The notes: generated by a model from the sequence alone, not told the origin. A stretch of 26,779 nucleotides of DNA from Candidatus Saccharibacteria bacterium UBA2112 (GCA_002331045.1 DCYK01000027.1:1-26779), one strand, 5' to 3'; positions 14,293-23,029 are shown, numbered from the stretch's first letter. Numbers and translations are program-made.

Positions 14293-15554
14293 CAACTCCA
14301 GATGCACCACGTCGCCGTGTCAACGGTCGACGTATCGGTGCGGTAGTGGCAATTGTCGCGGTCATCGCAGCTGTCATTTTGCTGTTCGCGACAGGGACTC
14401 TCCAATTCAGAGATTCCTCTACGACCAGCGCCACGGCAACGACCTCGACATCACAACCGGCGGAAACGCCCGAAAGCGAGGTCGAGGAAGAACCCGAAGA
14501 AACCGCAAGGGTCGAATCGCCCAGTGGACTCGAAGACGTTCCGCTGGACGACGGGCCCAATGTGGTCGGCGACTCCACGAATGATCCCGATGTCCGCCCG
14601 CTGGTCGACACAATCGAACAGTGCGGTGGAATCTGGGACTCATGGGACGATGTGATCACCTGTAAGGGTGATGACGAGGACTACATGAACCGGTTCGATC
14701 TCTTCGCGGCCGATCTCGGCTTTGACCGAGCGGATGTGGAGCGATGGGCGGCGGCCGTGCCGGGCTACAACGCCCAGTACATCCTGGTCGCCAACTGGCC
14801 CGAGATGGAGGATCCAGCCAACGCACGTGCCAAACTGGTCAGTGAAGGCTTTCTGACACTAGAGCAGGCTAACAACCTGCCCGTACGCGTCGAGAACTGC
14901 TTCATGAACACCCGGGAGAAGGAATCAAACGATCCCGGGAAGTTCGCTGACTGCCAGAAGAGCCAGGTACGAGTCACTCTCGCACCACTGGTGCTGGAGC
15001 ACGTGAACGGCAAGCCGAACGTCGTCAAGGCCCTACTGGGATCTGGTGTGTTCAGTGATTGCGGCAATCAATGGTGGCGGATCGTGTTCCGACACTACGT
15101 ATCACCACCTCCGCCACCGGCACCGCCGACGACGGTCGTGACCACAACCACGCACCCGCCGACGACGACACGGCCGCCGTGGACGCCGCCGACGACTACC
15201 CCGCCGACGACACCACCCACGACGACGCAACCGCCGCCGAGTACGACGTCCAAGCCGAGTACGACGAATCCGTCCAGGCCGCCGGGAATCACCCCGACGT
15301 CTGTCAACGGACCGTCGCACACAGCGCCGACGCCGGCACCGTCCAATCCGGCACCGCCGCCGGATCAGCTGCCGACAAGCGCACCCGTCTCGACACAAGT
15401 TGTCGTGCCGGATGCAACGTCGGTCCCTCGGGCGAGCACTCCGGCACCATTGCCGGAGTTACCGTCCAATCCGCCGGCGGACATGACGACCACCCCTGAC
15501 CAACCGGTCTCGGATGGTGAAATCGTCGATCCGGGCTCGGCACCTGCACCCTGA
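14289..15554 (+). CDS. Membrane-anchored extracellular protein with Pro/Thr-rich C-terminal half
   Basis: 421 residues, family not recognised. N-terminal basic stretch (TTPDAPRRRVNGRR) and one membrane helix (about 16-36), then an acidic, Ser/Thr/Glu-rich linker, a compact domain of about 165 residues with five cysteines and aromatic motifs (GGIWDSWDD, CGNQWWR), and finally about 150 residues of low-complexity Pro/Thr/Ser linked to the C-terminus without an LPxTG signal. It should be anchored by the N-terminal helix with the rest outside, resembling actinobacterial wall-spanning proteins. Codons favour C/G at third positions and the DNA is plainly more G+C-rich than all neighbours, suggesting transfer from a high-G+C donor, perhaps an actinobacterial host. 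Start chosen at the ATG with AGAGGA 7-8 nt upstream and the coupled leader ORF; the longer open frame from 14154 runs through the leader inverted repeat. Confidence 0.85.
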   Translation: MTTPDAPRRRVNGRRIGAVVAIVAVIAAVILLFATGTLQFRDSSTTSATATTSTSQPAETPESEVEEEPEETARVESPSGLEDVPLDDGPNVVGDSTNDPDVRPLVDTIEQCGGIWDSWDDVITCKGDDEDYMNRFDLFAADLGFDRADVERWAAAVPGYNAQYILVANWPEMEDPANARAKLVSEGFLTLEQANNLPVRVENCFMNTREKESNDPGKFADCQKSQVRVTLAPLVLEHVNGKPNVVKALLGSGVFSDCGNQWWRIVFRHYVSPPPPPAPPTTVVTTTTHPPTTTRPPWTPPTTTPPTTPPTTTQPPPSTTSKPSTTNPSRPPGITPTSVNGPSHTAPTPAPSNPAPPPDQLPTSAPVSTQVVVPDATSVPRASTPAPLPELPSNPPADMTTTPDQPVSDGEIVDPGSAPAP

Positions 15555-15586
15555 GGAGGACCATTCACAACTAAGTAGTACGGGTA

Positions 15587-15616
15587 CCCGCGGCCAGTCG
15601 CATGGCTGGCCGCGGG
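15587..15616 (+). terminator. G+C-rich terminator-like hairpin without T-run
   Basis: CCCGCGGCCAG and its complement (15587-15597 with 15606-15616), 8-nt loop, 33 bp after the stop of the G+C-rich gene. No T-tract follows, a form common in high-G+C actinobacteria and unlike the other terminators in this window. A palindrome CGGGTACCCG lies directly ahead. Confidence 0.55.
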
Positions 15617-15730
15617 ATATCCCATGTTTTGTAACAATCTGATTTGCCGAGTGATGACATTAACAATTAGCCTCGTTGCACACAATAATAACTAGTAATT
15701 TCAATCGGTGGGGATTGGAAAGGAGAATGT

Positions 15731-17005
15731 ATGAAAGCATTTTTCGCCGCTATCAAGCGGTCACCAAAATTGGCTGTTATGGTAACAGCTCTGGTTGGTG
15801 CTATTGTGGTTCCTGCTGCTCTATTAGCATGGGGTCCATCAAACCGCCCAACCTTCACCATGGCCAATCCGGCAAGTTACGTGACGTTCAACTCGATCAC
15901 TGACAACCCGGATCAAGGCGACGAACGAAACTTCGTTCGTATCCGTGAAGCTGGTGTCGGTACCTACAAGGACGACATCCAGATTCAACCAGGTAAAGAA
16001 TATGAAGTATCTGTTTTTTACCACAATAACGCTGCAACATACCTAAATAGCGCTGAAGAGAACTACAAGGGTATCGCAGTCAACGCCAAAGCACGCGTCG
16101 AAATGCCTGCTACGGCAAAAGCCGGTCAGAAAGTACACATGACTGGTTATGTCAGCGCCGACAACGCGCAGCCACAACAAGTTTGGGACGAAGCATATGT
16201 CACACCAAACGTTGATGTTGCATTGCGATATGTCGCAAATTCTGCCAAGTTCTATACCAAGGGTGCAATCAACGGCCAAGCCGTTGCGAACACGCTGTAT
16301 ACAACTGGTGCACCACTCGGGTTTAACGCCCAAGACGGTAAAGTTCCTGGCTGTAACGAATACGAGGGCTGGATTGTCTATCGTATCAAAGCAGTTGCAC
16401 CAGACTTTGACGTCGAGAAGACTGTATCAAAAGTCGGCTCGAACAAGTTTTCTGAAAAAGTCAGCGTCAAACCTGGCGACAAGGTTGAATACAAGATCCA
16501 GTACAAGAACACTGGTTCTGTTGACCAAAAAGACGTCGTCATCAAAGACCAACTGCCTGCAGGTGTTTCGTACATCCCTGGTAGCACCTATTTCGCTAAC
16601 GCGGCAACAGGTGGACAATGGAAGAAAACAGCAAGTAACGACATCGTTACGTCAACCGGTATCAACCTTGGTACTTACACACCAGGCAGCAATGTCTATG
16701 TGTCATTCAAGGCCAAAGTTGTCGATGCTAACAAGCTAAAGTGTGGTATTAACACATTAGTAAATACGGCATCTGCCGAAACTGACAATGGCGGTAAGTC
16801 CGATACAGCAACTGTTGTTGTAAAGAGAGTCTGTGAGAACGTTCCACCAAAAGAGGAAGTTCCCCCAGCAACAAACGTTCCGCATGAATTGCCACAAACT
16901 GGTATTAGTGGTGGTGCTCTGGCTATTTTTGGCCTCAGCTCACTCACTGCCGGATTTGGCTATGCCCTGCGAAGCGATCGCATCCGTAGCTTGCTACGAG
17001 GCTAA
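15731..17005 (+). CDS. LPxTG-anchored DUF11-containing surface protein
   Basis: 424 residues exported to the cell surface. Basic N-terminus and hydrophobic signal helix (about 13-33), a beta-rich region of about 190 residues, a DUF11 Ig-like domain (about 238-340, with the typical VKPGDKVEYKIQYKNTG pattern and LPAGVSYIPGST), a Pro/Glu linker, and a sortase signal: LPQTG (387-391), a hydrophobic stretch and a basic tail ending RSLLRG. Sortase would cut between T and G and link it to the envelope. Four cysteines lie in the mature part. It has a good AAGGAGA ribosome-binding site 5 nt before the ATG and is followed by a strong terminator, so it is an independent, probably well expressed, unit. 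Possible ligand or partner unknown. Confidence 0.9.
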   Translation: MKAFFAAIKRSPKLAVMVTALVGAIVVPAALLAWGPSNRPTFTMANPASYVTFNSITDNPDQGDERNFVRIREAGVGTYKDDIQIQPGKEYEVSVFYHNNAATYLNSAEENYKGIAVNAKARVEMPATAKAGQKVHMTGYVSADNAQPQQVWDEAYVTPNVDVALRYVANSAKFYTKGAINGQAVANTLYTTGAPLGFNAQDGKVPGCNEYEGWIVYRIKAVAPDFDVEKTVSKVGSNKFSEKVSVKPGDKVEYKIQYKNTGSVDQKDVVIKDQLPAGVSYIPGSTYFANAATGGQWKKTASNDIVTSTGINLGTYTPGSNVYVSFKAKVVDANKLKCGINTLVNTASAETDNGGKSDTATVVVKRVCENVPPKEEVPPATNVPHELPQTGISGGALAIFGLSSLTAGFGYALRSDRIRSLLRG

Positions 17006-17045
17006 CCGACTGACCGCTCCCCGAGCGATCAGCTCGACAATCTCC

Positions 17046-17078
17046 CAAATAACCCCCGTCTGTGATGGGGGTTATTTG
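17046..17078 (+). terminator. Intrinsic terminator after the LPQTG gene
   Basis: Perfect 12-bp stem (CAAATAACCCCC / GGGGGTTATTTG, 17046-17057 with 17067-17078), 9-nt loop, flanked by A/T tracts so usable from either side. It ends just before the extended -10 of the next gene. Confidence 0.85.
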
Positions 17079-17080
17079 TT

Positions 17081-17089
17081 TGGTATGAT
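17081..17089 (+). promoter_or_regulatory. Extended -10 promoter of small membrane protein gene
   Basis: TGGTATGAT (TG-n-TATGAT) ends 6 nt before the ATG at 17096. It lies only 2 bp past the preceding terminator stem, so the gene starts fresh and leaderless. Confidence 0.5.
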
Positions 17090-17095
17090 AATGAT

Positions 17096-17305
17096 ATGAG
17101 TTCAAAGAAAAAACGCAATAAGCAATACAAGGGAAGTGGTAGTACTGCACCATCGAGTGTGGTCCGTGTCAGTGCCGTCAAACGCCATCCGCTCCATCAA
17201 TGGTGGATCGACAAACGCCGCGTCGCAAAGCCTGTTCTCATCGTTAGCGCCGTCGTTGTTGTCATTGTCATCGTTGTCATCGGCATTATCGATATTATCT
17301 TCTAG
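17096..17305 (+). CDS. Small basic single-pass membrane protein
   Basis: 69 residues: a Lys/Arg-rich N-terminal half (MSSKKKRNKQYKG..., KRHPLHQWWIDKRRVAKP) then one very hydrophobic C-terminal helix of about 23 residues (VLIVSAVVVVIVIVVIGIIDIIF). It is probably tail-anchored with the basic part in the cytoplasm. Family not recognised. It has a clear terminator behind it and an extended -10 directly in front. Its last 11 bp overlap, tail to tail, the end of the histidine kinase gene on the other strand. Confidence 0.7.
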   Translation: MSSKKKRNKQYKGSGSTAPSSVVRVSAVKRHPLHQWWIDKRRVAKPVLIVSAVVVVIVIVVIGIIDIIF

Positions 17306-19493
17306 TCTCCGGTTCGATAATTGGCAGACGAAAACCGAATGTGCTTCCTTTGCCCTCATGGCTATGAAATATAATCGAGCCGTCATGAGCGGTGACAATT
17401 TTTTTGACAAGATAAAGGCCAACACCCGTACCGTCCGGTCGTTTTTTCCGAGCATTTCCCGCACGATAGAACTTACTGAACAAACCTTCCTGTTCAGCCT
17501 CTGGTACCCCAATACCAGTGTCTGTCACCGTCATAATTGCCTCGTGATGACGATATTCTAGCGACACCGTCACGCGCCCATCGCGTGGCGAATAATAAAT
17601 TGCATTATCGATATAGTTCATCACTACCTGCTGAATCTTTGCTGCGTCCAGCATAAGCAAACGCTTGTTTACCACCCCCTCATACGATAGCTTGACAGCA
17701 TGCTCTGCCGCGATTGGCTGCAAACTCGCAACTATTTGTTCGATGACACGATTGAGATCAGTAGGTTCGAGCTCTATCGTAAAGCGATCGGTCTGCAGCC
17801 GTGACACAGACAAGAAATCACCAATGAGATGAACCATGCGCTCACTACTAGCATACGCCTGCTCGAGGACCTGACGTTGATTCGTCGTTATTTTACCCAT
17901 ATCCCCTTCAAGCACCATACTAAGGTATCCCTTGATGCTAGTCAGTGGTGTACGCAGCTGATGACTAGCGAGACTGACAAACTCGTCCTTGGCACGGTCA
18001 AGTTTTTTTAGCTCCTGATTACTGTGGCGCAATCGAGTAGTAGCCGAGTTAACGCGCGACTGTAGCGTATCATTGAAATGCTCGATCTCTTCGAAACGCT
18101 GGCTATTCTGAATTGCCAGTGCTAGCTCATCAGTAGTAGTCGTCAGAAGTTGTAGATCTTTTTCGTTATACGACATTCCGTTCTGTTTATCACCAAGAAA
18201 AAGTGCACCGATATGTTCGTGCTGCACGACAAACTGCAGAAGCATTGATACATCTGTTCGGCGAATCCGCTGCTGGGCACCGGTTTCGTGTAATACATGA
18301 CTGTCATGCGCATTTACTACACGCGGCAATCGATCAAGTAATGTGCCGACGATATCGATCTGCAAGCGGCGCTGATACGGCGTCGGCGGATCAGAGCCAA
18401 TAGTAAAGTGACGCACCCTCCCCTTATCATCAACAACGTATGCGCTAATATATGTCGGTGCTAAACGCTCCTCGAGCGCTCCGAGCGCCCGCTTCACAAG
18501 TTTTGCTAACTGTATCTCTTCACTCGTAATTGTCGTGATCTCGGACAAGCTTTGCTTGAGATTGTAGTCGTCATGATAGAACAGACGATATGTCAGTTGG
18601 TCAAAGAATCGTTTGATTGATGGATAGGTGATCGTAAAGAAAAGTGCCAGAATGACATATGTTACCAACGCACCGCGTTGGCTATCATGATCAAAAAAGA
18701 CATTACTAATCGTATAGACAATAACCACATAACTGGCCACCATTGTTAAAAGCAATAGTAAATACGCAGATGAGCGTGCCAAGGCCGAGCGAAGGTCAAA
18801 TAAGCCCTGTGCAATAATTGCATAAAACATCGCGATAACGAACAGGAGAGTGAAAGGTGGACCAGCCCAAATATAGCGATAATCGCCAAAAAAGGGCAGA
18901 AGAATATTAAACCATACACCAAATGCCAGGGCGGTAATCACACCGATCATCATCGTTCGAGTTTGCGCAGCAACATGTTTTTGGCGCGCTCGTAGTGCTG
19001 CTCGATACCCCTTGATAAACAGTGCTATTGTTAGTAAAGAAACGAGTGTAAAGAATGCTACATATACGAGATAAAGAGTGGTATCGAGCGTTACTGTATT
19101 GTACTTATCACTCAAAGTGACGGACTCGATCATACCATTTGGCAGCAAGACAATGGTGGTAATGACACTAATAAAGAGCACCAGTCCGGTCTTTATATAT
19201 ATTGGTATTGGCCGACGGCGCGGGAGCAAATGCACCAATATTACCAAAAGCCCACCAATGAAAGCACCGTTGATGTAGTACGACTTTACTACTCCCGTCG
19301 CAAACGTTACGTCATCAGTCTGAAGCAAAAACAATAACTGTCCTATGGCCCACACTGCACACGTCGCAGCCAGGAGAAGAATAACCCAGCGCTCAAGGGC
19401 GTATCGACGGGAACTAAGTAAGAGTAGAATCAGACCAATCTGTGCCACAATCGTGGTATAGAGGACGATCTGTATCAAAGCACTACTGACCAT
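17295..19493 (-). CDS. Multi-TM sensor histidine kinase (second of pair)
   Basis: 732 residues from the ATG at 19493. About seven to nine membrane helices in the first 290 residues (HisKA_7TM-like, ending with FYAIIAQGLFDLR), then a GAF-like region (about 310-460), a short coiled coil, HisKA with SHQLRTPL (phospho-acceptor H511) and a HATPase_c domain with N-box NYIDNAIYY, G1 DTGIGVPE, F-box FSKFYRAGNARKKRPDGTG and G2 GVGLYLVKKI. All catalytic parts look intact. It is a paralogue of the next upstream kinase gene, and its start lies inside the end of that gene. An ATG four codons earlier is possible; the chosen one has a GAGAGTGAG stretch just upstream. No receiver domain is attached, so it must signal to a separate regulator, perhaps the CheY-like protein at 23.1 kb. 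Confidence 0.93.
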   Translation of the reverse strand: MVSSALIQIVLYTTIVAQIGLILLLLSSRRYALERWVILLLAATCAVWAIGQLLFLLQTDDVTFATGVVKSYYINGAFIGGLLVILVHLLPRRRPIPIYIKTGLVLFISVITTIVLLPNGMIESVTLSDKYNTVTLDTTLYLVYVAFFTLVSLLTIALFIKGYRAALRARQKHVAAQTRTMMIGVITALAFGVWFNILLPFFGDYRYIWAGPPFTLLFVIAMFYAIIAQGLFDLRSALARSSAYLLLLLTMVASYVVIVYTISNVFFDHDSQRGALVTYVILALFFTITYPSIKRFFDQLTYRLFYHDDYNLKQSLSEITTITSEEIQLAKLVKRALGALEERLAPTYISAYVVDDKGRVRHFTIGSDPPTPYQRRLQIDIVGTLLDRLPRVVNAHDSHVLHETGAQQRIRRTDVSMLLQFVVQHEHIGALFLGDKQNGMSYNEKDLQLLTTTTDELALAIQNSQRFEEIEHFNDTLQSRVNSATTRLRHSNQELKKLDRAKDEFVSLASHQLRTPLTSIKGYLSMVLEGDMGKITTNQRQVLEQAYASSERMVHLIGDFLSVSRLQTDRFTIELEPTDLNRVIEQIVASLQPIAAEHAVKLSYEGVVNKRLLMLDAAKIQQVVMNYIDNAIYYSPRDGRVTVSLEYRHHEAIMTVTDTGIGVPEAEQEGLFSKFYRAGNARKKRPDGTGVGLYLVKKIVTAHDGSIIFHSHEGKGSTFGFRLPIIEPETRR

Positions 19494-21651
19494 GCTCACT
19501 CTCATCTAGTGGAATCCGAAAACCAAACGTACTCCCCTTACCTTCGCGTGAACTAAAAATGATCGTACCGCCGTGTGCTTCAACCACCCGTCGTGCCATA
19601 AATAACCCCACACCGGTTCCATCGGGACGCTGCCGCCGTGCATTTTTTGCCCGATAAAATTTGTGGAATAATTTTGGTTGCTCCTCCTCTGGCACACCAA
19701 TACCCGTATCAACAACTGTCAGCACTGCACTATGTTTGATGCGTTCAAGGTTAATAATAATTGTCCCTTTTGGTCGTGAATAGTAAATTGCATTGTCAAT
19801 AAAATTCATCACAACCTGTTGCAGCTTAGCCTCGTCCGCCTCCACTGGCAAATCCTTATCGGTTACATTTATCCGTAGTTTCATCCCACGCGTCTTTGCA
19901 ATCAATTCTAGATTTGTGACCTCTTGTTTGACAAGATTCTTGAAATCAATTGCCCTTTTATCAATAGTGAACTTGCCTGTCTGTAGCCGTGATACATTCA
20001 AAAAATCAGCAATCAAGCGGACCATCCGTTCGCTACTATTGAATGCCTCGCGAAGTAATGTCTGCTGACGAGGCGTCACCGCCCCAGCATCACCATCCAA
20101 CACCATACTGAGATAACCTTTTACGCTCGTGAGTGGAGTTCGCAATTGATGACTCGCCATGCTAATAAACTCGTCTTTGACTTCATCCAGATGCTTGAGC
20201 TGATTGTTCGATGAACGTAGCTCTTTCGTGGCAACATCAATACGCTGCTGAAGAGTCGCATTCAATTCCTTCAACTCGTACACCAAGAGAGCATTTTGAA
20301 TAGCAATAACCAGTTCACTACTTACCGCCATCAATACATTCAGGTCACGCTTGGTATATTTTCCACTCTGATGCTCACCTAACAATACATATCCCATTGC
20401 ACGTCCTTCATGCCACAAAGGCATTACTAGCCCAATCCCATGACTGACCAACATGCGACGGATATGTTCATACTCATCCAAAAGCATATCAGTCAGAAAT
20501 ATTTTTTCATTTTTCCGCTGGACGTACTGATCAAGCATCATTATGTCATGAACAGGTAATTTACTGTGCCCCTTTGTTCCGGCCGACATATGGTGATGTG
20601 CTTCGTTAGTGTAATAAACGAAAAAGAACGCCTGTTCCGCTTTGAACGTTGTACTGATTTGATGAGATGCTTTTTCTAATAATCCACGCAAGTCAATTGT
20701 CGATGCCAGCAAATCACTTAACGACCCAAAAAAGGCTTCTGTATCATACTGATCGCGGTAGAATATATTGTCTGTAACTCGATCAAAGAAACGCTTCAGG
20801 GGCTGAAATAGAAAAGCAAGCGTAAGAGCTAATATGATATTAACAGGACTAATACTTACAGTCGAACTAATATCTCCCTCGAAAAAAAAGGTCGTCAGTA
20901 CATAGGCCGACATATAGTAAACTGCCGATAGAGTGATTAATACACCGCCATACGCCACCCCACGTACGGCAGCCAATTTGATATCAAACAAATCATACTT
21001 GACAATTGCATATGCAAAAGCAATGGCTATGAGAAATGCCGTAATAAAGTTAAAATTCGCAGGACCTGAATGTCCAAGCAAGTTCGGAAGAATGAATGCC
21101 GTAAGTAGGCCGCTCACAAGACCAAAAAACAACCCCATGCTTACGATCTTAATTTGGTCACGTTCTCGACCATTTGCATAACGTAGCCTTCTAACTAGGT
21201 ACGAGAAAGCAGTTGCAGCTATGAAAATCAGGAAGAAAATGTAAGCAAAATATAGTTTGCCCCTTTCAATGTTATATCCCACAAATACCTCATCACTATA
21301 TCTTGGTATAACACCTGCGACTATACTATCTGTCATTAATGTCACAATAACCGCAACAATCGCTAATACTCCGACAAACATTTCGACTCTTGTGTGTCGT
21401 TTAGTCAATTTTATTGCTAGATCAAGACCACTGAGTAAGAGAAGTATTGGAAAAATAAAAACCAGTTTATTTAAAAAAACTGCTTGCTCGAACTGAATAT
21501 TTGCTAATAACCCACTAGCGATCCACAAGGAGAGAGATAACGAAAAAAATAAAAAGCCAATATGGACAGTGTCTCTCGGTCGTTGGCGCCAAACAATAAA
21601 CCCGAGTACCGAGAGTATAAGAAGCGATAACAACTGTAGAAACACCACCAT
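19483..21651 (-). CDS. Multi-TM sensor histidine kinase (first of pair)
   Basis: 722 residues. The N-terminal 290 residues hold seven or more membrane helices of the HisKA_7TM type, closing with AYAIVKYDLFDIK; an extra helix pair (about 232-285) follows. A GAF-like domain (about 305-455) precedes a coiled coil, HisKA with ASHQLRTPL (H501), N-box NFIDNAIYY, G1 DTGIGVPEEE, F-box FHKFYRAKNARRQRPDGTG and G2 GVGLFMARRV. The kinase core is very close to that of the downstream gene, whereas the sensor halves differ, which fits duplication followed by sensor divergence. The two genes overlap and form an operon. A TGGTATACT extended -10 lies 12 nt upstream of the ATG, just after a terminator. Confidence 0.93.
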   Translation of the reverse strand: MVVFLQLLSLLILSVLGFIVWRQRPRDTVHIGFLFFSLSLSLWIASGLLANIQFEQAVFLNKLVFIFPILLLLSGLDLAIKLTKRHTRVEMFVGVLAIVAVIVTLMTDSIVAGVIPRYSDEVFVGYNIERGKLYFAYIFFLIFIAATAFSYLVRRLRYANGRERDQIKIVSMGLFFGLVSGLLTAFILPNLLGHSGPANFNFITAFLIAIAFAYAIVKYDLFDIKLAAVRGVAYGGVLITLSAVYYMSAYVLTTFFFEGDISSTVSISPVNIILALTLAFLFQPLKRFFDRVTDNIFYRDQYDTEAFFGSLSDLLASTIDLRGLLEKASHQISTTFKAEQAFFFVYYTNEAHHHMSAGTKGHSKLPVHDIMMLDQYVQRKNEKIFLTDMLLDEYEHIRRMLVSHGIGLVMPLWHEGRAMGYVLLGEHQSGKYTKRDLNVLMAVSSELVIAIQNALLVYELKELNATLQQRIDVATKELRSSNNQLKHLDEVKDEFISMASHQLRTPLTSVKGYLSMVLDGDAGAVTPRQQTLLREAFNSSERMVRLIADFLNVSRLQTGKFTIDKRAIDFKNLVKQEVTNLELIAKTRGMKLRINVTDKDLPVEADEAKLQQVVMNFIDNAIYYSRPKGTIIINLERIKHSAVLTVVDTGIGVPEEEQPKLFHKFYRAKNARRQRPDGTGVGLFMARRVVEAHGGTIIFSSREGKGSTFGFRIPLDESEHGQ

Positions 21652-21663
21652 CTCTTAATCACA

Positions 21664-21672
21664 AGTATACCA
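21664..21672 (-). promoter_or_regulatory. Extended -10 promoter of the histidine-kinase operon
   Basis: Minus-strand TGGTATACT, 12 nt before the ATG at 21651, giving a leader of only about 5 nt. Directly downstream of the terminator at 21682-21720. Confidence 0.5.
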
Positions 21673-21681
21673 TCAACACCC

Positions 21682-21720
21682 CAAAAAAATAGTAAAGCCC
21701 ACGTACAATACGCAGGCCTT
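21682..21720 (-). terminator. Intrinsic terminator between membrane-protein gene and kinase operon
   Basis: Minus-strand hairpin of 10 bp with G:T wobbles (21694-21703 with 21711-21720, 7-nt loop), starting in the stop codon of the 149-residue protein and followed by a T-rich tract with seven consecutive T (21683-21689). It separates the acyltransferase/membrane protein genes from the kinases. Confidence 0.65.
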
Positions 21721-22168
21721 ACCGAATCTTTCTCAACCTGGCCACAATAGTGCGAATTGGACCAAGGACTGCAAAGGTGGCGATAATCAAAACAAAAACT
21801 ACTATCGCCCACGGGGACATTGCTGCTCCACCCGCAATTGAGATATAGGCGTATGGTGCAACAAAAGACAGTGCAACACCAAGTCCATTAATCACACTAC
21901 CTTTACAGGAAGCGGAGCCGAGTTGTCGAATGGTACGGTTGATGCAAATGATGTAAGGCGGAACTGTAAGTACATCGATTGCAAGAAAAATCCAGACATT
22001 TACTCCGTAGATTGCGAGTGCTGGACTTGCGATAAGTGCTCGCACCACGGCGTACACAAAGCCGCCTATCATTGCAGAACCCACGAACCACTTCGAAGTG
22101 ACAATAGTTACAAGTTTGTTAAGCAAGCTCCGAGGACGTCTAGGCGTCCTTTCGCTTTCATGCGCCAT
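21719..22168 (-). CDS. Four-helix integral membrane protein, unknown function
   Basis: 149 residues. Basic N-terminus (MAHESERTPRRPRS), about four membrane helices (around 28-48, 52-72, 91-113, 118-138) and a basic C-terminus (IRTIVARLRKIR). One motif, KGSVINGLG, contains C88 just before it; no known family recognised. It lies between a LuxI-like acyltransferase gene and two 7TM kinases on the same strand, with its own promoter overlapping the end of the acyltransferase gene, and a terminator after it. A transporter, chaperone or immunity-like partner of the signalling locus are possible but unsupported. Confidence 0.75.
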   Translation of the reverse strand: MAHESERTPRRPRSLLNKLVTIVTSKWFVGSAMIGGFVYAVVRALIASPALAIYGVNVWIFLAIDVLTVPPYIICINRTIRQLGSASCKGSVINGLGVALSFVAPYAYISIAGGAAMSPWAIVVFVLIIATFAVLGPIRTIVARLRKIR

Positions 22169-22201
22169 TTCCCAACCCTTTAGTTGACGAAGTTCGGACC
22201 T

Positions 22202-22235
22202 TATATACTATATACTATATAAAGTAATTAATCAA
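22202..22235 (-). promoter_or_regulatory. Promoter containing three 7-bp repeats
   Basis: Minus-strand TTGATT (22230-22235, in the end of the acyltransferase gene), 17 nt, TATAGT (22207-22212). The spacer and -10 are built from three tandem heptamers, TATATAC TATATAC TATATAA on the plus strand (22202-22222). Gain or loss of a unit would change spacing by 7 bp. Confidence 0.5.
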
Positions 22236-23019
22236 TAGTTATACCTATATCTGCAAGCTGGCGCTTTTCAGCTGCGTCGAAGTACTCCGCCTCCAAACCA
22301 TCTCGAAGATAATTTATCAGTTCCTTATAGACCTCGGCGTCACTTTCGCTGTATTGCGCAACGGTTTCTAAATAGACATCTTTCATTGCCTCGGCGCATT
22401 TATTCGTCTGCAGAATGAGCGGAACCGTCATCGACCCAAGCACGTAACTCGGCTCACCTACCTGAACGATCGCTTCTCCAAACATGGCTGACATTTTATT
22501 ACCGAGGCGGATGTCGGCAGAAATCAAACAAATATTATATCCTGTTCGCTTCGCATGTTGCCAAATATAACGATATACTTCAAGAGAAGTAAGATGATCT
22601 ACATGCTCTTTCTTAGCTAATGCAGATATCTCAACAATCGACCGCGGATCTTTCCTTCGTGTCTCTTCTATGAGCGTAGAGAATTGTGGATACAAATGAA
22701 ACTCCTTTTCGAGTGGAAAAACCCAGTCTTCAGGATGTTCAGATACTTTTATAAGTCTAGCTGTCGCCTCAATGACACCATCCTGATCGTACACCCCAAA
22801 ATATTCAGATTGTTCAACATATGGATCGGTCCGTCTATTTATCGCACCGTCCGCTAGATCAATTTGCGCATCAGTAATATACCCCTCTTGGAGATAACGC
22901 TCCGCCACTAATTTACGACACTCATCTAAGTGGAGAGAAGGTGTATCCCCCGAAAACTGCTGGACGCGAGGGATAGGATGAGGATCGTTGCCAAATTCGA
23001 AATTCCTTAGTGGTTTCAT
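22228..23019 (-). CDS. LuxI/FeeM-like GNAT-fold N-acyltransferase (putative acyl-signal synthase)
   Basis: 263 residues from the ATG at 23019. The plan is that of autoinducer-synthase-like GNAT proteins: an N-terminal region with CRKLVAERYLQEGY, then YFGVYDQDGVIEATARLI, the VEISALAKK strand with E130 where LuxI-type enzymes have ExSR, the helix LEVYRYIWQHAKRTGYNICLI, and MFGEAIVQVGEPSYVLGSMTVPLIL. Such enzymes transfer acyl groups from acyl-carriers to an amino-acid-like acceptor. The Arg that follows Ser in classical LuxI is replaced (ISAL), so homoserine lactone chemistry is not assured. An upstream TTG at 23058 is rejected because it lies in a perfect TTGACA promoter box. Diverges from a CheY-type regulator and sits upstream of two 7TM kinases. 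Confidence 0.7.
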   Translation of the reverse strand: MKPLRNFEFGNDPHPIPRVQQFSGDTPSLHLDECRKLVAERYLQEGYITDAQIDLADGAINRRTDPYVEQSEYFGVYDQDGVIEATARLIKVSEHPEDWVFPLEKEFHLYPQFSTLIEETRRKDPRSIVEISALAKKEHVDHLTSLEVYRYIWQHAKRTGYNICLISADIRLGNKMSAMFGEAIVQVGEPSYVLGSMTVPLILQTNKCAEAMKDVYLETVAQYSESDAEVYKELINYLRDGLEAEYFDAAEKRQLADIGITID

Positions 23020-23029
23020 ATATGTTTTA

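Noticed and set aside
15059..15499. Alternative plus-strand frame and Gly/Arg-rich minus-strand frames (15095-15346, 15102-15398) over the G+C-rich gene
   Set aside because: Repetitive Pro/Thr codons keep all frames open; only the frame from 14289 has a signal-anchor, sensible domain and start signals.
22202..22222. Tandem heptamers considered as the start of a CRISPR array
   Set aside because: Only three 7-bp units with no spacers; no array-like repeat-spacer pattern was seen in the window.
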